Source: Novosphingobium mathurense
Lineage (GTDB): Bacteria > Pseudomonadota > Alphaproteobacteria > Sphingomonadales > Sphingomonadaceae
Length of the DNA stretch: 64,000 nucleotides
Assembly: GCF_900168325.1 (NCBI RefSeq)
Contig: NZ_FVZE01000005.1
Span: 186,001 to 250,000, forward strand
Reading direction: 5' to 3'
Below, one piece after another: positions 17,938 to 27,500 of the stretch; position 1 is the stretch's first letter, and each line of letters opens with the position of its first letter. The notes beneath the pieces are model-generated. The model saw nothing but the letters and a program-made list of their open reading frames with translations, did no database searches and had not been told where the DNA came from. The translations under genes were made by a program, and so were the position numbers.

Positions 17938-19266
17938 TTGCGGCTGCTGCTGATCAATCACCGCTATTTCGTGGCAAGCGGGGCGGAGCGTTACCTGTTC
18001 AACATCGAGAGGGTTCTGCAACGCGCGGGGCATGAGACCGCGGTCTTTTCGATCGATTACGAACAGAACCGCAGCAGCCCCTGGTCTTCTTATTTCACCA
18101 AGCCGATCGGCAAGGCTGACCAGGTCTACTTCGACGAGCATCGCTCCGATCCCGGATCGCTCGGGCGCAGCCTTGGCCGCCTGTTCTATTCGCGCGAGGT
18201 GGAACGGGATCTTGCCCGGCTGATCGAGGATTTCCGGCCCGACGCTGCCTACCTGATCCTGTTCCTGCGCAAGCTGTCGCCGTCCGTTCTTGTCGCGCTG
18301 CACAACGCCGGGGTACCGATCGTGGTGCGCGTCTCCGACTATGGGTACCTGTGTGCCGAGCACCATTTCCTGCGCAACGGGGAGAGCTGCACGCAATGCC
18401 TTGGTGGCCGTCTTCTGCCCGGCGTCGTGCATGGCTGCGTGCATGGCAGTCGCGTCATCTCGGCTCTCGATGCGGCAGCGACATGGTATCATCGCCGGCA
18501 GGGCTATTTCGACCTGATCGACCGGTTCGTCACGACCAACCCGTTCCTGACCGATTTCATGGTCCGCGGTGGCTTCGATCCCGCGCGGCTGGCCTGCATT
18601 CCCACATTCGCCGACGAGGAGATCTTTGCGGCGGGCGCGGGCGGTCCCGGAAAGTACCTGCTCTATGCCGGACGCCTCGACCCGTCGAAGGGCCTGGAAA
18701 CGCTGATCGAGGCGATGGCGATATTGAAGCGGCGTCCGGGCGATCCCCCGAAACTGCGCATCGTCGGCGGAGCGCAATACGAGGATTATCAAAAGGCGCT
18801 GGTGCGGCGTGTCGAGCGTGCCGGCCTTGCCGATTGCATCCGTTTCGAACGCCCGGTCGCGGCCGAGGATGTCGCGGGCCTGCTGGGCAATGCAACGGCT
18901 TCGATCATCCCCTCGGTCTGGTTCGAAAACCTGCCGAACTTCTATCTGGAAAGCATCAGTGCGGGGGTGCCGGTGATCGCCTCCGATCTGGGTTCGCTAT
19001 CGGCAGCGATCACCGATGGCGAGGACGGCCTGCTGTTCGAGACCGGCAATGCGACGGCGCTGGCTGAATGCATCGCGCGCCTCGCGGCAGATCCGGCGCT
19101 CGACCGGCGGTTGCGCACCGCGGGGCCGCTCAAGGCCAAAGCGCAGTATTCTGCCGAAAGGCACCTCGAACTCCTGACCGACCTGTTCGCCGAAGTGATC
19201 GCGCAGGGCCGCGACCTTGCATCGCTTCAGAGTGGGTCGAGCAGGGCGAAGGCCGTGCTGGAATGA
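17938..19266 (+). CDS. GT4 family glycosyltransferase
   Basis: 442-residue GT-B enzyme starting at a TTG (RLLLINHRYFVASGAERYLF follows at once, so no missing N-terminus). The N-domain contains a cysteine-rich stretch YLCAEHHFLRNGESCTQC, seen in a subgroup of GT4 proteins and possibly metal-binding. The nucleotide-sugar domain begins YLLYAGRLDPSKGLETLIEA and has PSVWFENLPNFYLESISAGVP with the donor-site glutamates. Its last 40 bases overlap the end of the convergent GT2 gene at 19227, an unusually long tail-to-tail overlap. Confidence 0.88.
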   Translation: MRLLLINHRYFVASGAERYLFNIERVLQRAGHETAVFSIDYEQNRSSPWSSYFTKPIGKADQVYFDEHRSDPGSLGRSLGRLFYSREVERDLARLIEDFRPDAAYLILFLRKLSPSVLVALHNAGVPIVVRVSDYGYLCAEHHFLRNGESCTQCLGGRLLPGVVHGCVHGSRVISALDAAATWYHRRQGYFDLIDRFVTTNPFLTDFMVRGGFDPARLACIPTFADEEIFAAGAGGPGKYLLYAGRLDPSKGLETLIEAMAILKRRPGDPPKLRIVGGAQYEDYQKALVRRVERAGLADCIRFERPVAAEDVAGLLGNATASIIPSVWFENLPNFYLESISAGVPVIASDLGSLSAAITDGEDGLLFETGNATALAECIARLAADPALDRRLRTAGPLKAKAQYSAERHLELLTDLFAEVIAQGRDLASLQSGSSRAKAVLE

Positions 19267-20222
19267 CCCTGGTATCCTCCTCCGGGCAGCAGGCGTCCGA
19301 GCACGCCTTTCGCGGCGGAGAGCGGCAGAGAACCGATGACGACGGCAAGGAAAGCCGGATCGTAGCGGCCGATCGACACCGCCAGTCGCATGACGTCTTT
19401 CGTGCGGCCAAGGCGAATGGCGCGGTGAAACAGCAGGCGGCTCAGGCGATTGCGGCCCGACCGGAATGCCTTTGCAAGCTCCGGGTGGCGCGGCAGCAGG
19501 TCCGCCGTGCACAAGTCGCGCGAGCGCAGCATCTGCAGGACGTCGCTCGACATGTTGTCGGGAAGGTCGCGATAGCCGGTGAGCGGTTCGGGCACGAAGC
19601 CGAAGCAGTGATGCTCGGCGATCTCGAAATAGAGCTTCCAGTCCTCGCACCCTTGCCCGCCACGTGCGCGCAGGGTCGGATCGTAGCCGCCGGTCCTGTC
19701 GAACGCGGAGCGCCGGAACAGCGCAGAGCTGCCATTGCCGATGAAGTTGTGAAAGGCGAGGCGGGCCAGCACGTCACCTTCGTGGCGCGGCTGGTGGCGC
19801 AGCTGCACGACCTGCGATTTGCCGTCGATCAGCGCAAACCAGGTGTAGACGAGCCCCAGCCGCTCACCGCCCTGGCGAAACACGGCCAGTTGTCGTTCGA
19901 TCTTGGCCGGATGCCACAGGTCGTCCGCGTCGATCGGGGCGATGAACCGGCCGGTCGAGGCCGTGATCCCGGCGTTGCGGGCTGCGGCGACACCGGCATT
20001 GGCCTGGCGCACAAGACGGATGCGCGGATCCTGCGCCGCAAGTCCCCGCACGATGGCGGGCGTGTCGTCCGCCGATCCGTCGTCGACGACCACGATTTCG
20101 AGTTCGCGATGGGTCTGGGCCGCGACGCTGCGCAGCGTCTCGTCGATCGTCCGGGCCGCGTTATAGGCCGGTACGATGACGGATACGGTTTCGCTGCCGG
20201 CAGGTTCCAAGCACATCTCCAT
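19227..20222 (-). CDS. GT2 family glycosyltransferase (paralogue of the second half of the tandem GT2 protein)
   Basis: 331 residues. The GT-A core shows VSVIVPAYNAARTIDETLRS, VVVDDGSADDT, AGVAAARNAG and the metal motif DADDLW; the C-terminal part has FIGNGSSALFRR, GGQGCEDWKLYFEIAEHH and PEPLTGYRDLPDNMSSDV. Those C-terminal motifs recur almost unchanged in the second domain of the protein at 21519-23537, so the two are close paralogues. Divergent from the GT2 at 20368. Its end overlaps the convergent GT4 gene by 40 bases. A second start codon lies six bases inside (20216). Confidence 0.9.
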   Translation of the reverse strand: MEMCLEPAGSETVSVIVPAYNAARTIDETLRSVAAQTHRELEIVVVDDGSADDTPAIVRGLAAQDPRIRLVRQANAGVAAARNAGITASTGRFIAPIDADDLWHPAKIERQLAVFRQGGERLGLVYTWFALIDGKSQVVQLRHQPRHEGDVLARLAFHNFIGNGSSALFRRSAFDRTGGYDPTLRARGGQGCEDWKLYFEIAEHHCFGFVPEPLTGYRDLPDNMSSDVLQMLRSRDLCTADLLPRHPELAKAFRSGRNRLSRLLFHRAIRLGRTKDVMRLAVSIGRYDPAFLAVVIGSLPLSAAKGVLGRLLPGGGYQGHSSTAFALLDPL

Positions 20223-20367
20223 TGGCTTCGAAAGCCAGTCTGCCCGAACATCTTCGCGGGCGAAAGCACTGTCCGGCCCGATTTCGGAACCAGCGGGCGC
20301 TTCGCGGGATTGTCTGATCGAAGCGTTTCAGCATTGTCGCCGCATTGCTGCAGAAAGTCCGCCTGAA

Positions 20368-21522
20368 ATGTCCCGCATCGCCATAGAGCACATAGACGCA
20401 TCGGCCATGCCGCCTGCGCCCGTCCGCGAGACGGCACGAACGCTCGTCGTGTTCTGGTGGCAGGACGTGCCGGTGGGGCAGGTCATCGACGAAGGGCGCC
20501 CCGGCGAGCCTATCGACCTGCAGCGCCACTGGCAGGCTTTCACCTCTTCACCCGCCCTCGCACGTGCGCGGGAGGTGGTCGGCGATCACCGTCGCCCGAC
20601 TCTCGATGCTTCGGTGGTGATCTGCACCCGCGACCGGCCCGATGTCCTGCGCGAATGCCTCGCCTCGCTGGTGCACCAGACTTACCGGCCCGCCGAGGTC
20701 ATCGTCGTCGACAATGCCTCGGTGGACGATCGCACCCGGCACGTCGCAGAAGAGGCGGGTGTCGTCTATGTGCGCGAGGACCGGCCCGGGCTCGACATCG
20801 CCCGCAACAGCGGCGCACGCCGGGCACGTTCGAAGGTCATCGCCTATACCGACGATGACGTGCGGCTTCATCCGCGCTGGCTGGAACGCCTGACGCTCGC
20901 GCTGGAAGCCGGCGATGCCATGGCCGTAACCGGGCTCGTGCTCCCGGCCGAACTGGAAACGGAGGCGCAGATCCTGTTCGAGACGCACTGGAGTTTCGGA
21001 CAGGGCTATATGCCCCGCCGCTTCGACGAGAGCTTCTTCGCGGTGGACCGCCATACCGGCAGCGAAGTCTGGAAGATCGGCGCCGGGGCCAGCATGGCCT
21101 TTCACCGGCGCGCCTTCGAGATCGCCGGTTACTTCGACGAGCGCCTCGATGTCGGCGCGGCGGGCTGCTCGGGCGATTCCGAATATTGGCACCGGGTTCT
21201 CAGCCATGGCGGCGTATGCGTCTACGATCCGGCTGCAGTGGCCTTCCATGTCCACCGTCGGGAGATCGCCGGGCTCGCCTCGCAGATATACCACTACATG
21301 CGCGGTCATGCGGCGGCCCTGATGGTCCAGCATGAGCGCACCGGCAATCGCGGCAACCTGCGCCGGGCTTTCGCGATCATGCCGCGCTATTACGCCGGAC
21401 GCGCCCTGCACCGAGTGGTTCGGGGGCAGCGACCGGACAACCGGTTTCTGCGCCAGGAGATATCCGGCTATGTTGCGGGGCTGATCTACTACTGGCGCCA
21501 CCGCAAGGCGCCGCAGCCGTGA
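20368..21522 (+). CDS. GT2 family glycosyltransferase with N-terminal extension
   Basis: About 384 residues from the ATG at 20368. Some 75 residues (IAIEHIDAS, RTLVVFWWQDVPVGQVIDE) precede the GT2 core, which starts ASVVICTRDRPDVLRECLAS and has VVDNASVDDRT, RPGLDIARNSGARRA and the metal motif TDDDVRLHPRW. The acceptor part includes SDSEYWHRVL-like GDSEYWHRVLSHGG. The frame is open upstream to 20176, overlapping the divergent GT2 gene, but residues before 20368 look non-native. Stop and next start overlap as GTGA. Confidence 0.85.
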   Translation: MSRIAIEHIDASAMPPAPVRETARTLVVFWWQDVPVGQVIDEGRPGEPIDLQRHWQAFTSSPALARAREVVGDHRRPTLDASVVICTRDRPDVLRECLASLVHQTYRPAEVIVVDNASVDDRTRHVAEEAGVVYVREDRPGLDIARNSGARRARSKVIAYTDDDVRLHPRWLERLTLALEAGDAMAVTGLVLPAELETEAQILFETHWSFGQGYMPRRFDESFFAVDRHTGSEVWKIGAGASMAFHRRAFEIAGYFDERLDVGAAGCSGDSEYWHRVLSHGGVCVYDPAAVAFHVHRREIAGLASQIYHYMRGHAAALMVQHERTGNRGNLRRAFAIMPRYYAGRALHRVVRGQRPDNRFLRQEISGYVAGLIYYWRHRKAPQP

Positions 21523-23537
21523 GCGATATATCCGTCATCATTCCTGCCCGCGACGCCGAGGCCACGCTGGCCCGAACGCTCGACAGCCTGCTCGTACAGG
21601 AAATGCACGATTGGCACGCGGTGATCGTCAACGACGGTTCGAGCGATGCGACCGCTGCGATTGCCGGGCGCTACTGCAATAGCGACCCCCGGTTCGCCAT
21701 GGTCGAGGCGGGGGGGCTGGGCCTGGCCGCCGCGCGCAATGAAGGACTGCGCCATGCGCGCGGCAGGTCGCTGTTCTTCATCGATTCCGATGACTGGATT
21801 GCGCCCGATCACCTCAAGTGGCTTTCCATCGGTCTCGCGGGCGATGCTGCGGCCGATGCCAGTTACTGCGGTTATCTGCGGGTCACACCCCGGGGGAAGG
21901 GGTTCATGCCCCGCTTCGATCCCGCTATCGCGGCCGATCCGGTGGGGACGTTCGCCCACCGCAATCCGCTGGCCCCGCATGCGGTGCTGCTCCGGCGCGA
22001 CCCGGTGGAAAGCCTGGGCGGCTTCGATACGGCGTTCAGAACCTGCGAGGATTGGGACATGTGGCAAAGGCTGGCCCTGGCCGGCAGCGCCTTCGTGCCG
22101 ATCCGCGACCTCCACGCGCGCTATCGCCTTCGGCCCGGTTCGCTCTCGACCGATCTCGTGCAGCTTTTCGGCGATGCGCAAAGGGTGATCGCCAGAGGCT
22201 GCTTCGAAGCGGGAGCAGCTGCCGAGGATGCCTCCACCGGTTTCGCATGGTTCGAGCTATGGTGCGCTGCCGTTGCCGCCGGACAGGACCGCGCCTGGCG
22301 CAACGACCTGCATGACTTGCCGCAGATTGCGGTCGGACCGGAATACGTGGCGACCGCCGCGAGGATGATCCTCGAAGCCTTCTGCAGTGGTGCCTGCCGT
22401 ACGCCGGGTGAACTGGTGCCGCACTGGCCGCAGGTATCGGCCAATCTGGCGCACATGCTGGAGGGCAGGATTGCCGCGCAGTCGCAACGCGCTGTCGTCG
22501 ATGCCATCGCGCGGATGTTGGGCATCGTACCGGGCCGGGATGCCGAACTCGTGAGTGTCGTCATCCCGGCTTACAAGGCTGACGGCCTCATCGCGGAGAC
22601 TCTGCAGAGCGTCCAGACGCAGAGCCACCGGGCGCTGGAGATCGTGGTCGTCGATGACGGTTCGCCCGACTCCACGGCGGCGCAGGTACTGAAGGTCGCG
22701 GCCGAGGATCCGCGCATCGCACTCGTGCAGCAGGACAATGCCGGGGTCGCCGCCGCGCGCAATCGCGGGTGGCAGGCTGCGGCTTCGGACCTGATCGCCT
22801 TCGTCGATGCCGACGACCTGTGGGCGCCGACCAAGATCGAGCGGCAGCGCGCGGCGCTCAAGGCAGCGGGAAGGAGGGCTGGTCTCGCCTATACCTGGTA
22901 TGCCCGGATCGACGGGGAGAGTTGTGTCACCAGCCTCAGCCACCGGCCGCATGCGGAAGGGGACGTGCTCCACGCGATCATGCACGGCAATTTCGTGGGC
23001 AACGGCAGCGCCGCGCTGATGACCCGAGAGGCGCTGGAACATGTCGGCGGCTTCGATTCCTCGTTGCACGAACGCGGCGCGCAAGGCTGCGAGGATCTCT
23101 CGATCTATTTCCGCATCGCCGAGAAGTTCCGCTTCGCGCTCGTGCCCGAGCCGCTGACCGGTTACCGCGTCATGGACGGTAATATGTCGAGCGACATGAT
23201 GCGCATGTTGCGTTCCTTCGATCTGGTCGCGGCCGAAATGGTCGCGCGGCACCCGCAGTACCGCAAGGAGATCCGCACGGGGCGCAGGTTCTATCTCGAA
23301 TGGAGCCTGTTGGCGGCGGCAGAGCGGGGCGACTTTCGCTCCATGCTGAAATTGTTGCCGGTATTCGCGGCGCAAGCTCCCTTCGCGGCGCTGGGCGTGC
23401 TATTGGCGAGAGTGCCGCGCGCGCTTGTGCGCGGCCTGCGTCAGCGGATCGCAGGACGGCCCCGGCGCAGGCAAGGCCATGGTCCGGTTCGTTTTACGAT
23501 CGGCTCCTACGAGGAGAGCTATGGGCAAGGAAGCTGA
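21519..23537 (+). CDS. tandem GT2-GT2 glycosyltransferase
   Basis: 672-residue protein with two complete family-2 domains. Domain 1 (about 1-320) has ISVIIPARDAEATLARTLDS, VNDGSSDAT, LGLAAARNEGL and the metal motif DSDDWI, plus TCEDWDMW in the acceptor half. Domain 2 (about 342-630) has LVSVVIPAYKADGLIAETLQ, VVVDDGSPDST, DADDLW and GAQGCEDLSIYF. Domain 2 is far closer to the protein encoded at 19227-20222 than to domain 1, so it probably arose by duplication and fusion. Two-domain GT2 proteins often add two sugars in turn. GTG start overlapping the previous stop; its own stop lies inside the ABC gene. Confidence 0.9.
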   Translation: MSDISVIIPARDAEATLARTLDSLLVQEMHDWHAVIVNDGSSDATAAIAGRYCNSDPRFAMVEAGGLGLAAARNEGLRHARGRSLFFIDSDDWIAPDHLKWLSIGLAGDAAADASYCGYLRVTPRGKGFMPRFDPAIAADPVGTFAHRNPLAPHAVLLRRDPVESLGGFDTAFRTCEDWDMWQRLALAGSAFVPIRDLHARYRLRPGSLSTDLVQLFGDAQRVIARGCFEAGAAAEDASTGFAWFELWCAAVAAGQDRAWRNDLHDLPQIAVGPEYVATAARMILEAFCSGACRTPGELVPHWPQVSANLAHMLEGRIAAQSQRAVVDAIARMLGIVPGRDAELVSVVIPAYKADGLIAETLQSVQTQSHRALEIVVVDDGSPDSTAAQVLKVAAEDPRIALVQQDNAGVAAARNRGWQAAASDLIAFVDADDLWAPTKIERQRAALKAAGRRAGLAYTWYARIDGESCVTSLSHRPHAEGDVLHAIMHGNFVGNGSAALMTREALEHVGGFDSSLHERGAQGCEDLSIYFRIAEKFRFALVPEPLTGYRVMDGNMSSDMMRMLRSFDLVAAEMVARHPQYRKEIRTGRRFYLEWSLLAAAERGDFRSMLKLLPVFAAQAPFAALGVLLARVPRALVRGLRQRIAGRPRRRQGHGPVRFTIGSYEESYGQGS

Positions 23538-25314
23538 CACCGGGGCCGGCGGCAGGATTGCCGCTCTCAGGGATCTCAACGCGCTCCTCGCCATTGCCCC
23601 TGCGGCGAAGCGGGCCGCGCCCCTGCTCGTCATCATGGGGCTGGTCGCCTCGCTGGCGGAGACGGCTGGCATCAGCCTGATCATCGTGTTTCTCTACGCC
23701 GCGTTCGGCCAGCTCGACGATACCGGTACGGTAGCCCGCGATTTCGGGCAGGCGGCCGCCTCGATCCTCGAATGGCTGGGCGGGCCGGCCGAGCTTGCCA
23801 CGGCGATCTTCGCGCTGATCGTGATGCGCGGCGTGATCGCCTATTTCTACAACCGGATCGCGCAAGGTTTGGGTGCGCGGATCAGCGAAAAAGCCCGCAA
23901 CGCGATCCACGGCGAATACCTCGGCGTCTCCTACGACTTCATCCGTCGCCATGAACAGGCCGAGCTGATGGAAGTGCTCGGGACCGACAGCTGGGGCATT
24001 GCCGCGGCCTACAATGCCTTCACCCGGCTCATCATCAACATCTGCGCGACCGCGGTTTTCGCCTTTTTCCTGTTCATGCTGTCCTGGCGGATCACCCTGA
24101 TCGCCTTCATCTGCGCAGGCGCCGTCTCGTTCTTTCTCGAACGCCTGTCGCGGCCGGTGACGCAGCTGGGTGCATCGGTGAAGGCAGAGCACCAGTCGAT
24201 GGGCGGGCTGATGCTGATGACCCTGCAGGGCATGCGCGCGATTCGCGCCTATGGCCGTGAGAAAGCGCAGGACGCCGCCTTCGTCAAATCCTCGGCCTCG
24301 GCGCGTGAGAGCCTGGCACGCATGGAACGGCTGTCCGCGGCGATCCGCCCGGCAACCGAGATCGGCTATCTTGCGATCATCTGCCTGATCGTGGGCGGGG
24401 CAGGCGCGCTCAAGGTCGATTTCCACGCAACGCTGACCATTGTCGCGCTGCTCTACCGCCTCCAGCCGCACTTGCAGGAATTCGCCAGCAACTCTCTTTT
24501 CCTTGCCCAGTCGGCGCCGCAGCTGCAATCGGTGCGGCGCATGATCGGGCCGGAGGGCAAGACCTACCCCGATCCGGGCATGCGGCCGATGCCCGAGACG
24601 TTTCGATCCATCGCCTTTCGCGATGTCGTGTTCGGCTACGAGGAGAAGGAGGCGCTGGACCGCGTCAGCTTCTCCATTCCTGCCGGCCGCACGACGGCGC
24701 TGGTCGGCGCCAGCGGTTCGGGCAAGACGACGATCGTCAACCTGCTCTTGCGTCTCTACCGGCCCGAAGCCGGGCAGATCCTGCTCGACGATACCGACAT
24801 CGCGACGATCCGGCGCGAAGAATGGCTGCGCGCGATTGCCGTGGCCGGGCAGGACATCGATCTCGTCGAAGGCACGGTGCGCGACAATGTGCTGATGGCC
24901 CGCTCGGATGCGAACCGTGCAGCACTGGCCGATGCCTACGCGCTGTCGGGCCTCGCAGACATGCTGGCAGGGCTGGAGTACGGAGACCGCGACTGGATCG
25001 GCCAGCAGGGCCTCAACCTCTCGGGTGGCGAGCGCCAGCGCGTTGGCCTTGCGCGTGCCATCCTGCGCGATCCGGGCATCCTGATCCTCGACGAGGCGAC
25101 CAGCGCGCTGGACACGGCGCTCGAAGCGCGAGTGCGCACTTGCCTTGAGCAGCGCTTTGCCGGGCGGACCGTGCTGATCATCACTCACCGGCTCGAAACG
25201 GTTCGCAATGTCGATCACGTGGTGCGCATCGGCAATGGCCGGCTTCTGGCCGAGGGGCCGCCTGCCGAAGTCTTCGGCCCCCACGCGGACGGTTCGGTTG
25301 CCGCGCTGGGCTAG
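23521..25314 (+). CDS. ABC transporter, fused permease and ATPase (lipid-linked glycan flippase type)
   Basis: 597-residue half-transporter: six membrane spans in residues about 30-310, then the ATPase with Walker A GASGSGKTT near 396-404, a D-loop region, the signature LSGGERQR near 500 and Walker B ILILDEATSALD near 525. It is of the MsbA/PglK type; within a glycosyltransferase operon it most likely flips a lipid-linked oligosaccharide or lipid carrier, though peptide or lipid export cannot be excluded. The ATG at 23521 follows GAGGAG and overlaps the end of the tandem GT2 gene by 17 bases, so it belongs to the same operon. Its stop overlaps galE by 4 bases tail to tail. Confidence 0.92.
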   Translation: MGKEADTGAGGRIAALRDLNALLAIAPAAKRAAPLLVIMGLVASLAETAGISLIIVFLYAAFGQLDDTGTVARDFGQAAASILEWLGGPAELATAIFALIVMRGVIAYFYNRIAQGLGARISEKARNAIHGEYLGVSYDFIRRHEQAELMEVLGTDSWGIAAAYNAFTRLIINICATAVFAFFLFMLSWRITLIAFICAGAVSFFLERLSRPVTQLGASVKAEHQSMGGLMLMTLQGMRAIRAYGREKAQDAAFVKSSASARESLARMERLSAAIRPATEIGYLAIICLIVGGAGALKVDFHATLTIVALLYRLQPHLQEFASNSLFLAQSAPQLQSVRRMIGPEGKTYPDPGMRPMPETFRSIAFRDVVFGYEEKEALDRVSFSIPAGRTTALVGASGSGKTTIVNLLLRLYRPEAGQILLDDTDIATIRREEWLRAIAVAGQDIDLVEGTVRDNVLMARSDANRAALADAYALSGLADMLAGLEYGDRDWIGQQGLNLSGGERQRVGLARAILRDPGILILDEATSALDTALEARVRTCLEQRFAGRTVLIITHRLETVRNVDHVVRIGNGRLLAEGPPAEVFGPHADGSVAALG

Positions 25315-26339
25315 GCCGGAGCTTTTTCCCGGAGCGCCGTATCGGCACACTTGCGGTACCAGGCGACGGCCGTGCTCACGATCGTGTCGATGTCCGAGCG
25401 CCGGGGAATCCAGCCCAGTTCCTCGCGCGCCTTGGCGGCATTGGCGATCAGCACCGGCGGATCGCCAGCGCGGCGCGGGCCGAGTTGCGCGGGGCGGTCG
25501 ACCTCGCAGATGCGCGCCACGGCTTCGGCGATTTCCAGCACGGTCGTGCCATTGCCGGTGCCCAGGTTGAAGGGATGGAAGCCCTTGCGGTCCATGATCC
25601 ATTCGCCGGCCAGCACGTGGGCCGACGCCAGATCGGAGACGTGGATGTAGTCGCGCACCGCGCTGCCATCGCGTGTGTCGAAGTCGGTGCCGAAAACGGT
25701 GAAGGGCCGATCCACCGCCAGTGCGCCCTCGATCGCCAGCGGGATCGCGTGGGTCTCCGGATCGTGGCACTCACCGATCTCGCCATCGGGATCGCAGCCG
25801 GCGGCGTTGAAGTAGCGCAGCGCAACACTGTCGAGCCCATGGGCCGAGGCGTAGTCGGACAGCATCCGTTCGACCATGAACTTCGACCAGCCGTAAGGGT
25901 TGATCGGGGACTGCGGGTGGGATTCGTCGATCGGCACCCGGGTCGGCACGCCATAGCTTGCGCAAGTGCTGGAGAAGATCAGCTTGTCGATCCCCGCCGC
26001 GCGCATCCGGTCCAGCAGGGTGAAGCTGCCGATGCTGTTGTTGTGATAGTAAAGTTCGGGCTTCCTGACCGATTCCTCGACATAGGCGAAGGCGGCGAAG
26101 TGGCCGACCAGATCGGGCTTGTACTGCGCGAAGGCGGCGTCGAGCGCATCCCCATCCAGAATGTCGCCGACGACCAGTGGCCCCCAGCGGACCGCATCGG
26201 CATGGCCGCGCGAGAGGTTGTCGTATGTCACGACCCGCCAACCCGCCTCGGCAAAAGCCTTGCAGCAATGGGAGCCGACATAGCCGGCACCGCCGGTGAC
26301 GAGGATCGTGCGTTGTGCGGGGGGCTTGCCGGTGATCAT
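25311..26339 (-). CDS. galE: UDP-glucose 4-epimerase
   Basis: 342-residue extended SDR that interconverts UDP-glucose and UDP-galactose. The NAD-binding motif is [19 protein letters not shown], the catalytic pair is S/T at [10 protein letters not shown] and the YxxxK in [13 protein letters not shown], and the GalE-type [12 protein letters not shown] and [14 protein letters not shown] segments follow. It is coupled to the UDP-xylose synthase gene by ATGA at 26339, so both act in one transcript. The window has a second GalE at 50030. They share the fold but differ in detail (for example YGWSK here and YGTSK there), so different substrates are possible. Confidence 0.92.
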   Translation of the reverse strand: MITGKPPAQRTILVTGGAGYVGSHCCKAFAEAGWRVVTYDNLSRGHADAVRWGPLVVGDILDGDALDAAFAQYKPDLVGHFAAFAYVEESVRKPELYYHNNSIGSFTLLDRMRAAGIDKLIFSSTCASYGVPTRVPIDESHPQSPINPYGWSKFMVERMLSDYASAHGLDSVALRYFNAAGCDPDGEIGECHDPETHAIPLAIEGALAVDRPFTVFGTDFDTRDGSAVRDYIHVSDLASAHVLAGEWIMDRKGFHPFNLGTGNGTTVLEIAEAVARICEVDRPAQLGPRRAGDPPVLIANAAKAREELGWIPRRSDIDTIVSTAVAWYRKCADTALREKAPA

Positions 26340-27313
26340 GCCGGTATCAGTCCTGCTTCCATGAGTTCGCGGAAATAGTCGATGGTGCGGCCGAGGCCCT
26401 CCCGGAGCGGCACCGATGGTTGCCACCCCAGTTTCTCGCGGGCGACCGTGATGTCAGGCTGGCGCTGGCGCGGATCGTCCTGCGGCAACGGGCGATACTC
26501 GAGCGCGGAGGCGCTGCCGGTCAGCTCGATCACGTTTTGCGCCAGTTCGAGCATCGTGAACTCGACCGGGTTGCCCAGATTGACCGGGCCGGTGAAATCG
26601 TCAGGCGTGTCCATCAGCGCAATCAACCCGTCGATCAGGTCGTCGACGAAGCAGAACGAGCGCGTCTGCTTTCCGTCGCCGTAGATGGTGATCGGCTCGT
26701 CGCGCAGTGCCTGCAGGATGAAGTTCGAGACCACGCGGCCGTCGTCGGGCTGCATGCGGGGGCCATAGGTATTGAAGATGCGCGCGACCTTGATCGGCAA
26801 CTGGTGCTGGCGCCGGTAATCGAAGAACAGCGTCTCGGCGCAGCGCTTGCCCTCGTCGTAGCAGGAGCGCGGGCCGATCGGATTGACGCGGCCCCAGTAA
26901 TCTTCCCGCTGGGGATGGACTTCGGGATCACCGTAGATCTCCGAGGTCGAAGCCTGGAGGATCCGTGCCCCCGTGCGCTTGGCGAGGCCAAGCATGTTGA
27001 TTGCGCCGTGCACGCTGGTCTTGGTCGTCTGGACGGGATCGTGCTGGTAGTGGATCGGACTGGCCGGGCAGGCGAGATTGTAGATCTCGTCCACTTCCAC
27101 GTAGAGCGGGAAGGTGACGTCGTGCCGCAGGATCTCGAAGCGGTGGTTGCCGAACATCCGGGCGATGTTGTCGCGCGTGCCGGTGAAGAAGTTGTCCACG
27201 CACACGACTTCATGGTCGAGCGACAGAAGCCTCTCGCACAGAAAAGATCCCAGGAACCCGGCGCCGCCGGTTACGAGAACCCGCTTCCTGCGCGCCAAAT
27301 GACGTTTCGCCAT
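26336..27313 (-). CDS. UDP-glucuronate decarboxylase (UDP-xylose synthase)
   Basis: 325-residue extended SDR of the UXS family, which decarboxylates UDP-glucuronate to UDP-xylose. Almost every family landmark is present: [77 protein letters not shown] with the catalytic YxxxK, and [11 protein letters not shown]. Together with Ugd (16295-17605) it completes the UDP-glucose to UDP-xylose route, so the polymer or a linked glycan probably contains xylose. First gene of a two-gene operon with galE. Confidence 0.95.
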   Translation of the reverse strand: MAKRHLARRKRVLVTGGAGFLGSFLCERLLSLDHEVVCVDNFFTGTRDNIARMFGNHRFEILRHDVTFPLYVEVDEIYNLACPASPIHYQHDPVQTTKTSVHGAINMLGLAKRTGARILQASTSEIYGDPEVHPQREDYWGRVNPIGPRSCYDEGKRCAETLFFDYRRQHQLPIKVARIFNTYGPRMQPDDGRVVSNFILQALRDEPITIYGDGKQTRSFCFVDDLIDGLIALMDTPDDFTGPVNLGNPVEFTMLELAQNVIELTGSASALEYRPLPQDDPRQRQPDITVAREKLGWQPSVPLREGLGRTIDYFRELMEAGLIPA

Positions 27314-27500
27314 GTACCTCCGTCGTCGCCCGCCGGGCGTGCGTCAAATTTGAACCGCTCAGGTCAAGCTGGGCAACTGTTTAACGAGAGATGTCGCCTG
27401 ATGTTGCCCAACCCGACAAGTGGTTGTGAAATTAAGTTAAATGACGGGCGCTTAGACAAGTTACTTGGGGGTACTCCGACAGAACGAAGCCTGCGCGCGA

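Noticed and set aside
23494..25770. Very long minus-strand open frame (about 758 codons) opposite the ABC transporter gene
   Set aside because: High-GC shadow: it runs antisense to a protein with all ABC motifs, and its translation is rich in Arg/Asp/Gln/His without any domain.
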